Below, piece by piece: positions 17,830 to 27,102 of a stretch of DNA of 64,000 nucleotides. The notes beneath the pieces are model-generated. The model saw only the letters and a list, made by a program, of their open reading frames with translations, was not told the origin of the DNA and searched no databases. Source of the DNA: Mongoliibacter ruber (lineage in GTDB: Bacteria; Bacteroidota; Bacteroidia; Cytophagales; Cyclobacteriaceae); assembly GCF_003003005.1 (NCBI RefSeq), contig NZ_PVTR01000002.1, positions 62,001 to 126,000 on the forward strand. The letters run 5' to 3'. The translations under genes and the position numbers were made by a program. Within the stretch, counting starts at the first letter, position 1. Each line of letters opens with the position of its first letter.

Positions 17830-20637
17830 CTATTTTACCAATATTTTCTTAAAAATTTCTTTGTCTCTTGTTTGTATACTGATGGTATGTAAACCTTTGG
17901 GCATATTGTCAAATTTAAATTCAAACATACCCTCAACAGGTACCACTTCATTTAAGGTTTGCCCCAAAGCATTGTGAATACTGATCTTACGAATCCCTGA
18001 TATACCTCTCAATTTTAAGTTAAACTCACCTGAAGAAGGGTTTGGGTATAAGCTTACAGACTCCGTTTCAAAAGGTCTTTCGACAATAGAGGTAATAAGG
18101 TTGACATTGACTGGCAAAGTTCTGGTTTCACCTTCATCACAACCATTTTCAGGAGTAACAGAAATGGTAAAATCACCCTCTCGTTCCCATTGAACAGTAA
18201 CCTGACTTGTTCCTTGTCCATCCACTATCCTTCCGCCTTGCCCACTGATTTGCCATTGATAGTTTACTTCAGCCACATTGACTACGGAGTACTCTTCCTC
18301 TGTAAGGCCTACCATTTCCGGTCCCGATATTACAGATGGCATTTGAGGTGGTGTCTGCACCATAATTTCTTTCACAAAAGTCTCCCCATTTCCACATGGA
18401 TTACTTGGGGTCACACTTACCGACTGGTCACTGACATTGATCCACCTTACCAAAATCCTATTGGTACCTTGACCCTCAGTAATCAGTCCTCCACTCACTT
18501 CCCAAATAAAATTAGTACCTGGAATATCTTCTATGCTGTACTCCATGAAGCTTTCTAAACATACCGCACCTTCGCCTTCTATTTCGTCGATCATTTCCGG
18601 TTCAGTAGACACTAGCACCTCTAAACCTGTAGTTCCGCCGTTGCCACAGAAATTCTGCCCCCTCACCAATACAGCATTTCTTCCGGGTACATCCCAAGCT
18701 ACTACAATTCTTGTAGTGCCCTGACCTTCCAAAATCGTCCCACCATCTACTCTCCATTCAAACTCTGTATCCAATTCAACTGCCTCTTGAACAGTATATA
18801 CTTGCTGACTCAAGCAAATATTATTTTCTCCAAAAATCACCGTTGGAGTTTCTGGCACCTGACAATCATAATTAAACAAACTGCCTTTTTCCCCTACTGC
18901 AAAACCATTACTGAGCGTCCCAAAGCTGATTCCAGTGAAGTCCTGGAAAGTTGAAGTAACCAATCGCTCCCAATTCTCCCCACCATCCTTTGTTTGGATA
19001 ATCAAACCTCTTTCTCCAGCAATAAAACCGACCGACTCATCCAAAAACTCAATTGCACTTAGATTTTGATTAAAAGTGGTATTGATCCTTGTCCAGGTAA
19101 TTCCTTTATTTTCAGTCTTAATAATTGCCCCTCCACTACCGATGGCTACAGCTGTTTGTTCGTCAAGCATTGCAAGACCATTGAGGTTTTGATTTGTACC
19201 TGAAGTGATTCTCTTCCACTCTCCATCCTCTAATACAGCCACAAAGCCACCTGAACCTATCACGATCCCAGATTCTGGATCAAAAAAAGCAATTGACCTA
19301 AAATTAAAATTACTGTTGCCTATATTGATTGTTTCCCAATTGACACCTGCATTTTCTGTCCTTGCCAAAAAACCAGCATCCCCCACTGCATAGCCCAGAT
19401 TGTTGTTGAAAAAGAAAAGACCATTAATGTTGTTATTAGTACCTGGATTCAGTGAGGTCCAATTCCCACCAGAGTTGGTCGTCCTGAGGATATTCCCATT
19501 TTCACCAGCGATATAACCAAATGCATTTGTAGTGAAAAACAAGTCATTAAAAACTACCGATAATGGTCGAGACCTGTCTACAAGCGTATTTCCTCCATTA
19601 TTGGTTGAAAAAACCCTTCCATTTGGCCCTATGATATAACCTAAAGTGGCGGTCCTGAATTGGGTTCCTGTGTAATCTATCTCCCTTCCTGATAACCTCA
19701 AGGACCAACTTTGGCCGGAGTTGGTGGAAGAAATGAGAAAACCATTGCTACCGACAGCAAACACAAGATTTGAGGTAGTCCTAAAACTGGCATCAACATA
19801 TGTCTCCGAATTATTGATATTGATTCCATCAAAAGTAAGTCCGGCATTGGTAGTCCTCATCAAGGTGGCATTTTCACCTGTGATGGTCCCAAAATTCGTA
19901 TTTGTCCTGTTAAATGCTACTGCCAAAAGATTCCTTTCAGTTCCTGAATTGATCCTCTCCCATGAATTTCCTGCATCTGAGGTTTTCAAGATGGTGCCAA
20001 CATTTCCAACAGCATATCCAACTTTCCCATTTACAAAATGAACGTCATTAAGGGGCGTATTTTGATTGGTATTGCTTACCGACCAGTTATTCCCACCATT
20101 GAAAGTTCTAAACACCTGACCATTTTCAGCGGCGACATAACCTGTATCTGAATTGGCGAAGTAGAGAGAATTTAAGTCTGCAGTAGTACCGATATTTTGT
20201 CTGGCCCAAGACTGTCCTCCATTGGTAGACCGGTATGTTTCTCCATTTTCCCCAACTATATAAGCCCTATTTTCACTTAGAAATTTTACTTTTTTAAGGC
20301 TTACAGAAGATCCAATATTAACTAATTGCCAAGAATTGCCCCCATTGCTAGTTCTATAAACTTGACCTTGTTCTCCTACCATTAAGCCTAAGCTTTCATT
20401 GGCAAAATCTACTGCCATCATACGGTTCTTGGTAGGAGCTTCTTGTTCCGTCCAGCTAAGGCCGCCATCAATGGTTTTTAGTATTACTTGGTTTCCTGAA
20501 ATAAAACCCACCTCTTCATTGACCCAGGCAACACCAGTGAATTGATTGCCCCAACCTCCTACTCTTCTCCAAGACTGCGCAAGGGTTATTTCCTGAAATA
20601 GAAAAAAAACTAAGAGAATACAAAAAGCTTTTTTCAT
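17830..20637 (-). CDS. Large secreted YCF48-repeat protein with PKD-like domains and T9SS sorting domain
   Basis: The 935-aa surface protein has a signal peptide (about 1-21, ending TLAQ). About a dozen YCF48/BNR-type propeller repeats follow (to residue about 590), seen as recurring TxNGGxxW and VGxxGxxxxT motifs. Three PKD-like modules come next, each with an EGQGT or DGQGT signature and a -V-W strand. The end is a type-A sorting domain from LYPNPSSGE to KKILVK. YCF48 repeats assist photosystem assembly in plants, but in Bacteroidota they occur in exported proteins of unknown role. The ATG at 20637 is chosen because an upstream GTG falls inside the -7 box. Confidence 0.87.
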   Translation of the reverse strand: MKKAFCILLVFFLFQEITLAQSWRRVGGWGNQFTGVAWVNEEVGFISGNQVILKTIDGGLSWTEQEAPTKNRMMAVDFANESLGLMVGEQGQVYRTSNGGNSWQLVNIGSSVSLKKVKFLSENRAYIVGENGETYRSTNGGQSWARQNIGTTADLNSLYFANSDTGYVAAENGQVFRTFNGGNNWSVSNTNQNTPLNDVHFVNGKVGYAVGNVGTILKTSDAGNSWERINSGTERNLLAVAFNRTNTNFGTITGENATLMRTTNAGLTFDGININNSETYVDASFRTTSNLVFAVGSNGFLISSTNSGQSWSLRLSGREIDYTGTQFRTATLGYIIGPNGRVFSTNNGGNTLVDRSRPLSVVFNDLFFTTNAFGYIAGENGNILRTTNSGGNWTSLNPGTNNNINGLFFFNNNLGYAVGDAGFLARTENAGVNWETINIGNSNFNFRSIAFFDPESGIVIGSGGFVAVLEDGEWKRITSGTNQNLNGLAMLDEQTAVAIGSGGAIIKTENKGITWTRINTTFNQNLSAIEFLDESVGFIAGERGLIIQTKDGGENWERLVTSTFQDFTGISFGTLSNGFAVGEKGSLFNYDCQVPETPTVIFGENNICLSQQVYTVQEAVELDTEFEWRVDGGTILEGQGTTRIVVAWDVPGRNAVLVRGQNFCGNGGTTGLEVLVSTEPEMIDEIEGEGAVCLESFMEYSIEDIPGTNFIWEVSGGLITEGQGTNRILVRWINVSDQSVSVTPSNPCGNGETFVKEIMVQTPPQMPSVISGPEMVGLTEEEYSVVNVAEVNYQWQISGQGGRIVDGQGTSQVTVQWEREGDFTISVTPENGCDEGETRTLPVNVNLITSIVERPFETESVSLYPNPSSGEFNLKLRGISGIRKISIHNALGQTLNEVVPVEGMFEFKFDNMPKGLHTISIQTRDKEIFKKILVK

Positions 20638-20660
20638 GGGGTATAGATGAGGGGCATGCA

Positions 20661-20668
20661 CAAAAATA
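20661..20668 (-). promoter_or_regulatory. Candidate -7 box (TATTTTTG) of the YCF48-repeat gene
   Basis: On the minus strand TATTTTTG fits TANNTTTG and lies about 24 bases before the ATG at 20637. It excludes the longer GTG start at 20661. Confidence 0.5.
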
Positions 20669-20813
20669 AGATTAATTGGCTAAAATGAAACAGCTTGGAT
20701 ATAATGGTTTTACCTCCCCATCTATATCACTTGTAGATTTCTTTGACAAAGAACAAATATCATTTTAGAAACTCCCAATTAAGACCTATTTTTAACAAAA
20801 GAAGAAAATCGCC

Positions 20814-21470
20814 ATGAAAAAAATAATTTACCTAATTCCAGTATTTTTCGCAATTCTTTCTTGTGGATCGAATGAAAGAGTAAGCAGGGAAGTTTTTGAT
20901 GAGGTCAATAAAAGCATGAAAGTGACCAAAGTCAATGAAGCTGAAATGATACAAGCTGCAATGAAATGGGGAAATGAAATCAGCCAAGAAGCACAGGATG
21001 CTCTGATCGGGACCCTTCAGGAAGCCATTGCAGAAAAAGGTGTTACTGGGGCTATTGAATTTTGTAACGTAGAAGCACTTCCAATACTACAAGAGGTAAG
21101 TGACAAATACAATGTTGAGGTACGCAGGGCTTCTTTCGACTACAGAAATCCTGTAGATGCACCGAAGGAATACGAAGCTGGAATTTTGGACACTTATGTT
21201 TACAATATGGAGAACAACCTTGAAAGCGAGCCAAGTGTCCAGAAATTTGAGAATGGAGATGTGTTACTTTACACGAAAGCCATCAAGATTCCTGGAGGTC
21301 TCTGCCTGAATTGTCATGGCGAGCCAGGTAAGGAAATCGCTCAAGAAACCTTGAACAAAATAGATGAACTTTATCCAGAAGACAAAGCAAAAGGCCATCA
21401 AATCGGTGACCTAAGAGGAATGTGGAGCATAAGGATGACCAAAAAAGAAGTAGTAAAAAGGATGGAGTAG
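20814..21470 (+). CDS. DUF3365-type c-type haem lipoprotein
   Basis: The 218-aa envelope protein is a probable lipoprotein (Cys17 in AILSCGS) and carries one c-type haem site, C164-L-N-C167-H168. The layout fits the DUF3365/Tll0287-like family: a helical N-terminal part, a PAS-like core with NPVDAPKEYE, then CLNCHG and a closing GDLRGMWSIRM strand. These proteins are thought to sense redox or small ligands through a single haem. No kinase or cytochrome maturation gene is adjacent. It is divergent from the YCF48 gene. Confidence 0.87.
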   Translation: MKKIIYLIPVFFAILSCGSNERVSREVFDEVNKSMKVTKVNEAEMIQAAMKWGNEISQEAQDALIGTLQEAIAEKGVTGAIEFCNVEALPILQEVSDKYNVEVRRASFDYRNPVDAPKEYEAGILDTYVYNMENNLESEPSVQKFENGDVLLYTKAIKIPGGLCLNCHGEPGKEIAQETLNKIDELYPEDKAKGHQIGDLRGMWSIRMTKKEVVKRME

Positions 21471-21719
21471 ACATTCAAAGAATTTCAGGGATTGTTTCTT
21501 CGAAAAAATTTATTTTTTTGAGGTAAAAATCAACATAACATTTACATTTTTTTTCTGGTCTCTATGTTTTTTATGTGTTTCAAACTTATTTTTTACATTT
21601 TATAACCAATTATTATTCTGTCAAAAAATTATAATGAAAAATATTCAAGGTTTCTTGGGGTCTTTCTTAATTTTTTTGACTCTAATATATAATAGCTGTA
21701 GAATAACCACCAATCCAGA

Positions 21720-22355
21720 ATGGCAATTAACCCCAAAAAACCAACCACTTCAGCTAGTTTATCTATTAAGAACAGTGATATCCTCCGGATATACGGAAAA
21801 AAGTCTGATCCCGAAGTTTGGGAAGCTTTTGATTATGGAGATGAACTTGCTTTTAATTATTTATACAGGATCTATGTACCTGTTTTATTTCGATACGGAA
21901 CACAGCTTACACGAGATGAGGCAGTGGTTCAAGACTGTATCCAAAATATTTTTATTTCACTTAGAAGTAAACGTGGCACTCTTACAAAAGTGAATTGTAT
22001 CAAGGCTTATCTATTCAAAATCATGAATAGAGAAGTCTTAAAAAAACTATCCAAATACAAAAAACTGGAATTTAAGGATACCAATGATCTAGAAGGCAGC
22101 TTTTTGATTGAGGTTTCTTCTGAATCAAAAATGATTGAATCTGAGTGCTCTATAGAAATAAAAGAAAAATTAGAAACTGCCCTTAATCAGTTGACATCTA
22201 AACAAAGACTTGCCATACTTCTACTTTATCAGGAAGGCCTGAGCTACAAGCAAATTGCTGAGGTATTTGATTTCAATGAAGTAAAAACAGCAAGAAAATT
22301 AGTTTACAGAGCCCTTAATAGCATGAGGAATATATTGAAAGATAAAAACCAGTAA
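21720..22355 (+). CDS. ECF-type RNA polymerase sigma factor
   Basis: The 211-aa sigma-70 family protein has region 2 (about 38-105, with LTRDEAVVQDCIQNIFISL) and region 4 (about 150-205, helix-turn-helix in YKQIAEVFDFNEVKTARK). The gene order sigma, FecR-like anti-sigma, SusC with STN domain is the standard trans-envelope signalling cassette of Bacteroidota. It should therefore drive the downstream locus, and perhaps itself, when SusC is occupied. An unusual N-terminal extension of about 30 residues precedes region 2. Confidence 0.92.
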   Translation: MAINPKKPTTSASLSIKNSDILRIYGKKSDPEVWEAFDYGDELAFNYLYRIYVPVLFRYGTQLTRDEAVVQDCIQNIFISLRSKRGTLTKVNCIKAYLFKIMNREVLKKLSKYKKLEFKDTNDLEGSFLIEVSSESKMIESECSIEIKEKLETALNQLTSKQRLAILLLYQEGLSYKQIAEVFDFNEVKTARKLVYRALNSMRNILKDKNQ

Positions 22356-22424
22356 TGATTAAGAGGTTGTTTTCGGCAAAAAACCAACCATCACCTTCTT
22401 AAACATAAATTTGATAAAAATTGA

Positions 22425-23456
22425 ATGAAATACGAAGATTTTGATATTGACGACTTTCTAAAAGATGAATTTTTCATCCACTGGGTGAAAAACAGGGATG
22501 AAGACACCGTACATTTTTGGGAAAAATGGATTCAACAGCATCCAGAAAGAAAACATATTGTATTTACTGCAGCTGATATAATAAAATCTATTCACTATAA
22601 AGAAAAGATCTCCATAAGTGATCGGCTCTATCTTGAAACATTTGAGAACATTTTGCAAGCTGAAAATAATCCAGTAAACAAACCGCATAAAAAAACCTGG
22701 TGGAGTATTTTTCAAATAAGGAATGTTGCAGCTGTTTTCCTCATTACCGTCCTTATGTGGCTTTCGTGGGATATGATTTTTGTTCCCCAACAAACTGAGG
22801 AACTGAATTTACAACCAATAGAATGGGTAACTAAAATTGTTCCAGGTGGGAAAAAGTCAATCGTTACACTTTCCGACGGAACGAAAATATTTATGAATTC
22901 CAATAGTGAACTGTCTTATCCAAAAACATTTTCAGACTCATCAAGAACAGTAGCTATAAAAGGTGAAGCTTTTTTTGAGGTTCAAAAAGAGGATAGACCA
23001 TTTATAGTGAGTTCCAAGGGTTTAAAAATAAATGTATTAGGAACTTCCTTTAATGTAAAAGATTCTGAAGATGGTAAAGTTGCAGTAGCACTCATGAGTG
23101 GAAAAGTTCGCATTAATGACAATTCGGGAAATCAAGTCAATCTTCTTCCCAACGAAATGCTGGTCATAAAGGAAAATGGACCCTTTATAAAAACCGGGTT
23201 CGACTCTTTAGAAGTATTGGGCTGGAAAAATAAATACCTCATTTTTAAAAAAGAAAATTTTTACTCAGTAAAGAAAAAATTAGAAAACTGGTATGGAGTA
23301 GAAATTGAAATTAAGGGTGCAGTAAACCCAAGATGGACATATTCAGGGGTTTATCATGATGAAATGTTGGAAAACATTCTAAAAGGGATGAGCCACACAT
23401 CAGGGATTTCTTACACTATCAAAAATAAGAAAGTAATTATATCCAATATCGAATAA
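22425..23456 (+). CDS. FecR-family anti-sigma factor
   Basis: This 343-aa single-pass inner-membrane regulator has a cytoplasmic part (1-90) that should bind the ECF factor. A membrane helix lies at about residues 103-123 (AAVFLITVLMWLSW). The periplasmic FecR domain follows (TLSDGTKIFMNSNSELSYP, then GEAFFEVQ and VLGTSFNVK), and the last part resembles DUF4974, the domain that contacts the STN domain of the transporter. It lies 69 bases after the sigma gene and 149 bases before susC. Confidence 0.93.
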   Translation: MKYEDFDIDDFLKDEFFIHWVKNRDEDTVHFWEKWIQQHPERKHIVFTAADIIKSIHYKEKISISDRLYLETFENILQAENNPVNKPHKKTWWSIFQIRNVAAVFLITVLMWLSWDMIFVPQQTEELNLQPIEWVTKIVPGGKKSIVTLSDGTKIFMNSNSELSYPKTFSDSSRTVAIKGEAFFEVQKEDRPFIVSSKGLKINVLGTSFNVKDSEDGKVAVALMSGKVRINDNSGNQVNLLPNEMLVIKENGPFIKTGFDSLEVLGWKNKYLIFKKENFYSVKKKLENWYGVEIEIKGAVNPRWTYSGVYHDEMLENILKGMSHTSGISYTIKNKKVIISNIE

Positions 23457-23494
23457 ACTCATGATGATCACAAACAACACAAGTTAAAAAAAGA

Positions 23495-23529
23495 AGCAGA
23501 AAGTGTTCTGGGGGGAACAGCTTTCTGCT
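23495..23529 (+). promoter_or_regulatory. Hairpin 1 in the susC-like leader
   Basis: AGCAGAAAG (23495-23503) pairs with CTTTCTGCT (23521-23529). TGTTC (23504-23508) pairs with GAACA (23515-23519). One G is bulged and the loop is G-rich (TGGGGG). No T run follows, so it is not a standard terminator. It is 77 bases before the susC ATG. Confidence 0.65.
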
Positions 23530-23536
23530 AGAAAGT

Positions 23537-23566
23537 CCTAGGCAAAGATTGTATAAGCTGCCTAGG
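23537..23566 (+). promoter_or_regulatory. Hairpin 2 in the susC-like leader
   Basis: CCTAGGCA (23537-23544) pairs perfectly with TGCCTAGG (23559-23566) around a 14-base loop. It begins seven bases after hairpin 1 and ends 39 bases before the ATG. Together the two form a structured leader of about 70 bases. Confidence 0.6.
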
Positions 23567-23605
23567 AGACAGTTCAAGTTTCAATCACTTAAACCACTCA
23601 ATCTT

Positions 23606-26600
23606 ATGAAAAAAAAATTACTCAGACAACTTATTATGCTGTCGAAAAGATTATTGTATGGTTTCGCGATCCAGTTATTTATTTGCACAGTTCTAATTGC
23701 AAAAAATAGCAATGCGCAAAGGAAGACCATCGAAGACGTCAAAGTAACGCTCAATTTGAAGGATCAGCCCATAAAAAGAGCTTTCCAAGAAATTGAAAAC
23801 AACACCGAATTTAGATTTACTTACAATGATAATTTGGTCGATGTAAGCGGTCAGGTTACTATTGAAACAAAAAACAAACCAGTAATCGAAGTTTTGGAAT
23901 CAATTTCCAAGCAAAGCTCACTGCAATTTGTCCAAATCAACGACAATATCCATGTCAAACCAGCTTTCAATATTACTAAAAAAGAAAGGGTTCTTGTCAT
24001 GGAGGAAGCCGATTATAAGGTAATCACGGGGGTCGTACGAGATGATGAAGGAGAGCCACTTCCAGGCGTTTCTATATTAATCGAAGGCACAACCAACGGT
24101 ACCATTACAGATATTGATGGCAATTTTTCCATTGATGCCGCAGAAGGGTCTATACTAGCGTTTTCTTTTATTGGATTTGAAACTAAAAAAATCCAAGTCT
24201 CAAGCAGCAATGTATATGATGTAGTTTTAAGTACTGATCTAAAATCTTTGGGTGAGGTAATAGTAGTGGGTTATGGAGAGCAAAGAAAAGAAACAATAAC
24301 AGGATCTGTTGCCACTGTAAAAGGAAATGAACTTGTAAAATCTCCAGCCATGAACCTTTCAAATTCTATAGCTGGTAGAATGGCAGGGGTAGTTGCTGTC
24401 AATAGAAGTGGTGAGCCGGGGTTTGATGGTTCAGGTATACGAATTAGAGGCTCTAACACCCTTGGAAACAATGATGCATTAATAGTTATAGATGGGATTC
24501 CCGCCAGAGCTGGAGGTATTGAGAGATTAAATCCAAACGATATCGAATCCATTTCAGTACTTAAAGATGCAGCGGCTGCAATTTATGGAGCGAGGGCAGC
24601 TAATGGTGTTATTTTGGTCACAACAAAAAGAGGCCAATCCGGAAAGCCCGAACTCTCATATCAATTTAACCAAGGGTTTGCACAACCTACAGTAATCCCA
24701 GCGTTGGCTAATGCTGCACAATACGGTGAGATGTTAAATGACCTGAGTGTATATGAACTACCTGTTAATGAGTGGCAAGCGGCCACAAATGCTTTCCGAA
24801 ATGAGAGTGTCTACACACGTCCAAATGGTCAAGTCAGAACTGCTCCTTTTAGTCAAGAAGCTTTAGCCATGCATAGAGCTGGGACCGATCCTTGGAATTA
24901 TCCAGATACAGATTGGTTTGCAGCCACATTGAAACCGTGGTCCCCTCAGGTTAGACACAACTTGCAGCTGAATGGAGGAAATGATAACATCAAATATTTA
25001 GCATCTATGGGCTATCAAAATCAGGATGCTTATTACAGAAATTCAGCTACTGGCTACCAACAATATGATATGAGATTAAACTTGGATGCCAAAATCAATG
25101 AGTATGTTGATCTTCAGCTTGGTGTCTTAGGACGGCGAGAGTCCAGATTTTTCCCAACAAGGAGTGCCGGAGCAATATTCAGGATGCAAATGAGAGGTAA
25201 ACCTCATGAGCCCGCATTTTGGCCTGATGGAAGACCAGGGCCAGATATAGAAAATGGTGAAAACCCAGTAGTAATCACTACGAATGCAACAGGATATGAC
25301 CGTGACACAAGAGATTATTTCCAAACCAATGGAGCTTTGAATATCAAAATCCCTTGGATAGACGGGTTGAAGTTTACAGGTACTGCAGCGGTGGATAATT
25401 TGAGTAGGTTTGTAAAAAGGTGGGAAACACCTTGGACGCTGTATCAAAGAGGAAGTGGTTTTGAAGCTGATGGAACTACACCTATTCTAGTACCTACCGA
25501 AAGAGGGCCAGCTGAACCTAGGCTAACCCAATCCAATAATAACCAATTGAATATACTACTCGGTGGTGTATTCTCATATGATAAACAATTTGGAGACCAC
25601 GGACTGCAAGTACTCGCAGGAACTAACAAGGAAACCGTAAAAGGTGATGACTTTTGGGCCTATAGGAGATTTTTCATTTCAACTGCCATAGATCAGATGT
25701 TCGCCGGAGGTGATGATGAAAAGAATAATGGGGGTGCGGCATTTGAACAAGCTCGTCTCAATTATTTTGGAAGAGTAGCCTATAATTTTAAAGAAAAATA
25801 TCTTTTGGAATTCCTTTGGAGGTATGACGCATCCTACATATTTCCAAAAGAAACAAGGTATGGATTCTTCCCTGGTGTAATGGCAGGATGGGTTATTTCG
25901 GAAGAAAATTTCTGGAAAAATAATTTCAGCAATTTTGATTTCTTTAAAGTAAGAGGTTCGTGGGGACAGATGGGTAATGACCAAATCTTTTACGATGGCG
26001 TTTTCCAACAATACCAATTCCTATCTACTTACGGATTTAGAAGCCACATTTTGGAAGGTCAGGAAGCAAAGACATTATTTGAGACCAGAGTGCCAAATGA
26101 TATGATTACATGGGAAGTAGCTAATAACTCAAACCTCGGAGTAGAAGGCCAATTATTCCAGGGTAAAGTATTCTTCGAATTTGATTTGTTCTACAATAAA
26201 AGGACTAATATTCTTTGGCGAAAAAATGCCTCTGTCCCTCAAAGTACAGGTCTTTCATCTCTATTACCCGCAGAAAATATAGGTGAAGTAGAGAATAAAG
26301 GTTTTGATATCAATTTGGGATATAGGGGTCAAAAAGGAGAATTCAGATACGCTGTGAGTGTAAATGGTGGGTATGCAAAAAATAAAATCCTTTTCTGGGA
26401 TGAGCCTCCAGGTGCTCCAGATTGGCAAAGATCTACTGGAATGCCAATGGGTTCTCCAGGTCCAATATATGTATATGATGGTGTTTTCAAAGATCAACAA
26501 GATATTGATAGCAACACTCTTGATTATTCTGCAATTACCAATGAGCTTCGCCCTGGCGATATGAAATTCAAGGACGTGGACGGTGATGGAGCGATAACCC

Positions 26601-27100
26601 CTCTTGATAGAATACGATTAGACAGAAATAATATCCCAAGATTCCAGGGAGGCATGAATTTCAATGCAAGTTGGAAAAACATCGATGTCTCGATATTATT
26701 TCAAGGAGCTGCAGGCGCTATGGCTTTAGTTAGTGCAGGAGAATCAGGAAACATCGGTAACTACCTTTTGGATTTCTATGAAAATCGATGGACTATAGAC
26801 AACCCAAGCAGTGTACATCCAAGAATTGCCAACAGAAGTGACCAATACTTTTCTTCTGGCAACACTTACTGGTATAGAAGCACTGATTACATAAGGCTTA
26901 AAAATATGGAAATAGGCTATACCCTTCCTGAAACTCTTACTACCAGACTGGGGATGAGCAATGTCAGGCTTTACATGAATGGGTTGAATTTATTGACCTG
27001 GGATAAACTTAAAGTATATGACCCTGAGTCAGATAACTCAACAGGTCAATATTACCCTCAAGCAAGAGTTATTAATGGTGGTTTTTCTGTGACATTTTAA
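23606..27100 (+). CDS. SusC/RagA-type TonB-dependent outer-membrane transporter with STN signalling domain
   Basis: This 1164-aa outer-membrane barrel moves large ligands inward using TonB energy. After a long signal peptide (to about residue 38, SNAQ) come an STN secretin/TonB domain (about 45-115) and a carboxypeptidase-regulatory-like beta domain (about 138-215, GVVRDDEGEPLPGVSI). The plug follows (about 220-345, including LKDAAAAIYGARAANGVIL), then the barrel ending at GGFSVTF. The STN domain plus the upstream sigma/FecR pair marks it as a signalling transporter. The frame stays open to a TTG at 23549, but the ATG at 23606 starts the signal peptide. The substrate is unknown. Confidence 0.95.
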   Translation: MKKKLLRQLIMLSKRLLYGFAIQLFICTVLIAKNSNAQRKTIEDVKVTLNLKDQPIKRAFQEIENNTEFRFTYNDNLVDVSGQVTIETKNKPVIEVLESISKQSSLQFVQINDNIHVKPAFNITKKERVLVMEEADYKVITGVVRDDEGEPLPGVSILIEGTTNGTITDIDGNFSIDAAEGSILAFSFIGFETKKIQVSSSNVYDVVLSTDLKSLGEVIVVGYGEQRKETITGSVATVKGNELVKSPAMNLSNSIAGRMAGVVAVNRSGEPGFDGSGIRIRGSNTLGNNDALIVIDGIPARAGGIERLNPNDIESISVLKDAAAAIYGARAANGVILVTTKRGQSGKPELSYQFNQGFAQPTVIPALANAAQYGEMLNDLSVYELPVNEWQAATNAFRNESVYTRPNGQVRTAPFSQEALAMHRAGTDPWNYPDTDWFAATLKPWSPQVRHNLQLNGGNDNIKYLASMGYQNQDAYYRNSATGYQQYDMRLNLDAKINEYVDLQLGVLGRRESRFFPTRSAGAIFRMQMRGKPHEPAFWPDGRPGPDIENGENPVVITTNATGYDRDTRDYFQTNGALNIKIPWIDGLKFTGTAAVDNLSRFVKRWETPWTLYQRGSGFEADGTTPILVPTERGPAEPRLTQSNNNQLNILLGGVFSYDKQFGDHGLQVLAGTNKETVKGDDFWAYRRFFISTAIDQMFAGGDDEKNNGGAAFEQARLNYFGRVAYNFKEKYLLEFLWRYDASYIFPKETRYGFFPGVMAGWVISEENFWKNNFSNFDFFKVRGSWGQMGNDQIFYDGVFQQYQFLSTYGFRSHILEGQEAKTLFETRVPNDMITWEVANNSNLGVEGQLFQGKVFFEFDLFYNKRTNILWRKNASVPQSTGLSSLLPAENIGEVENKGFDINLGYRGQKGEFRYAVSVNGGYAKNKILFWDEPPGAPDWQRSTGMPMGSPGPIYVYDGVFKDQQDIDSNTLDYSAITNELRPGDMKFKDVDGDGAITPLDRIRLDRNNIPRFQGGMNFNASWKNIDVSILFQGAAGAMALVSAGESGNIGNYLLDFYENRWTIDNPSSVHPRIANRSDQYFSSGNTYWYRSTDYIRLKNMEIGYTLPETLTTRLGMSNVRLYMNGLNLLTWDKLKVYDPESDNSTGQYYPQARVINGGFSVTF

Positions 27101-27102
27101 TT

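Noticed and set aside
21634-21993. Plus-strand frame with signal-like start (MKNIQGFLGSF) before the ECF gene
   Set aside because: It overlaps most of the sigma factor N-terminus in another frame and loses all coding character after the first 30 residues.
23495-23529. Hairpin after fecR as a terminator
   Set aside because: No T run follows the stem, so a leader-structure reading is preferred.
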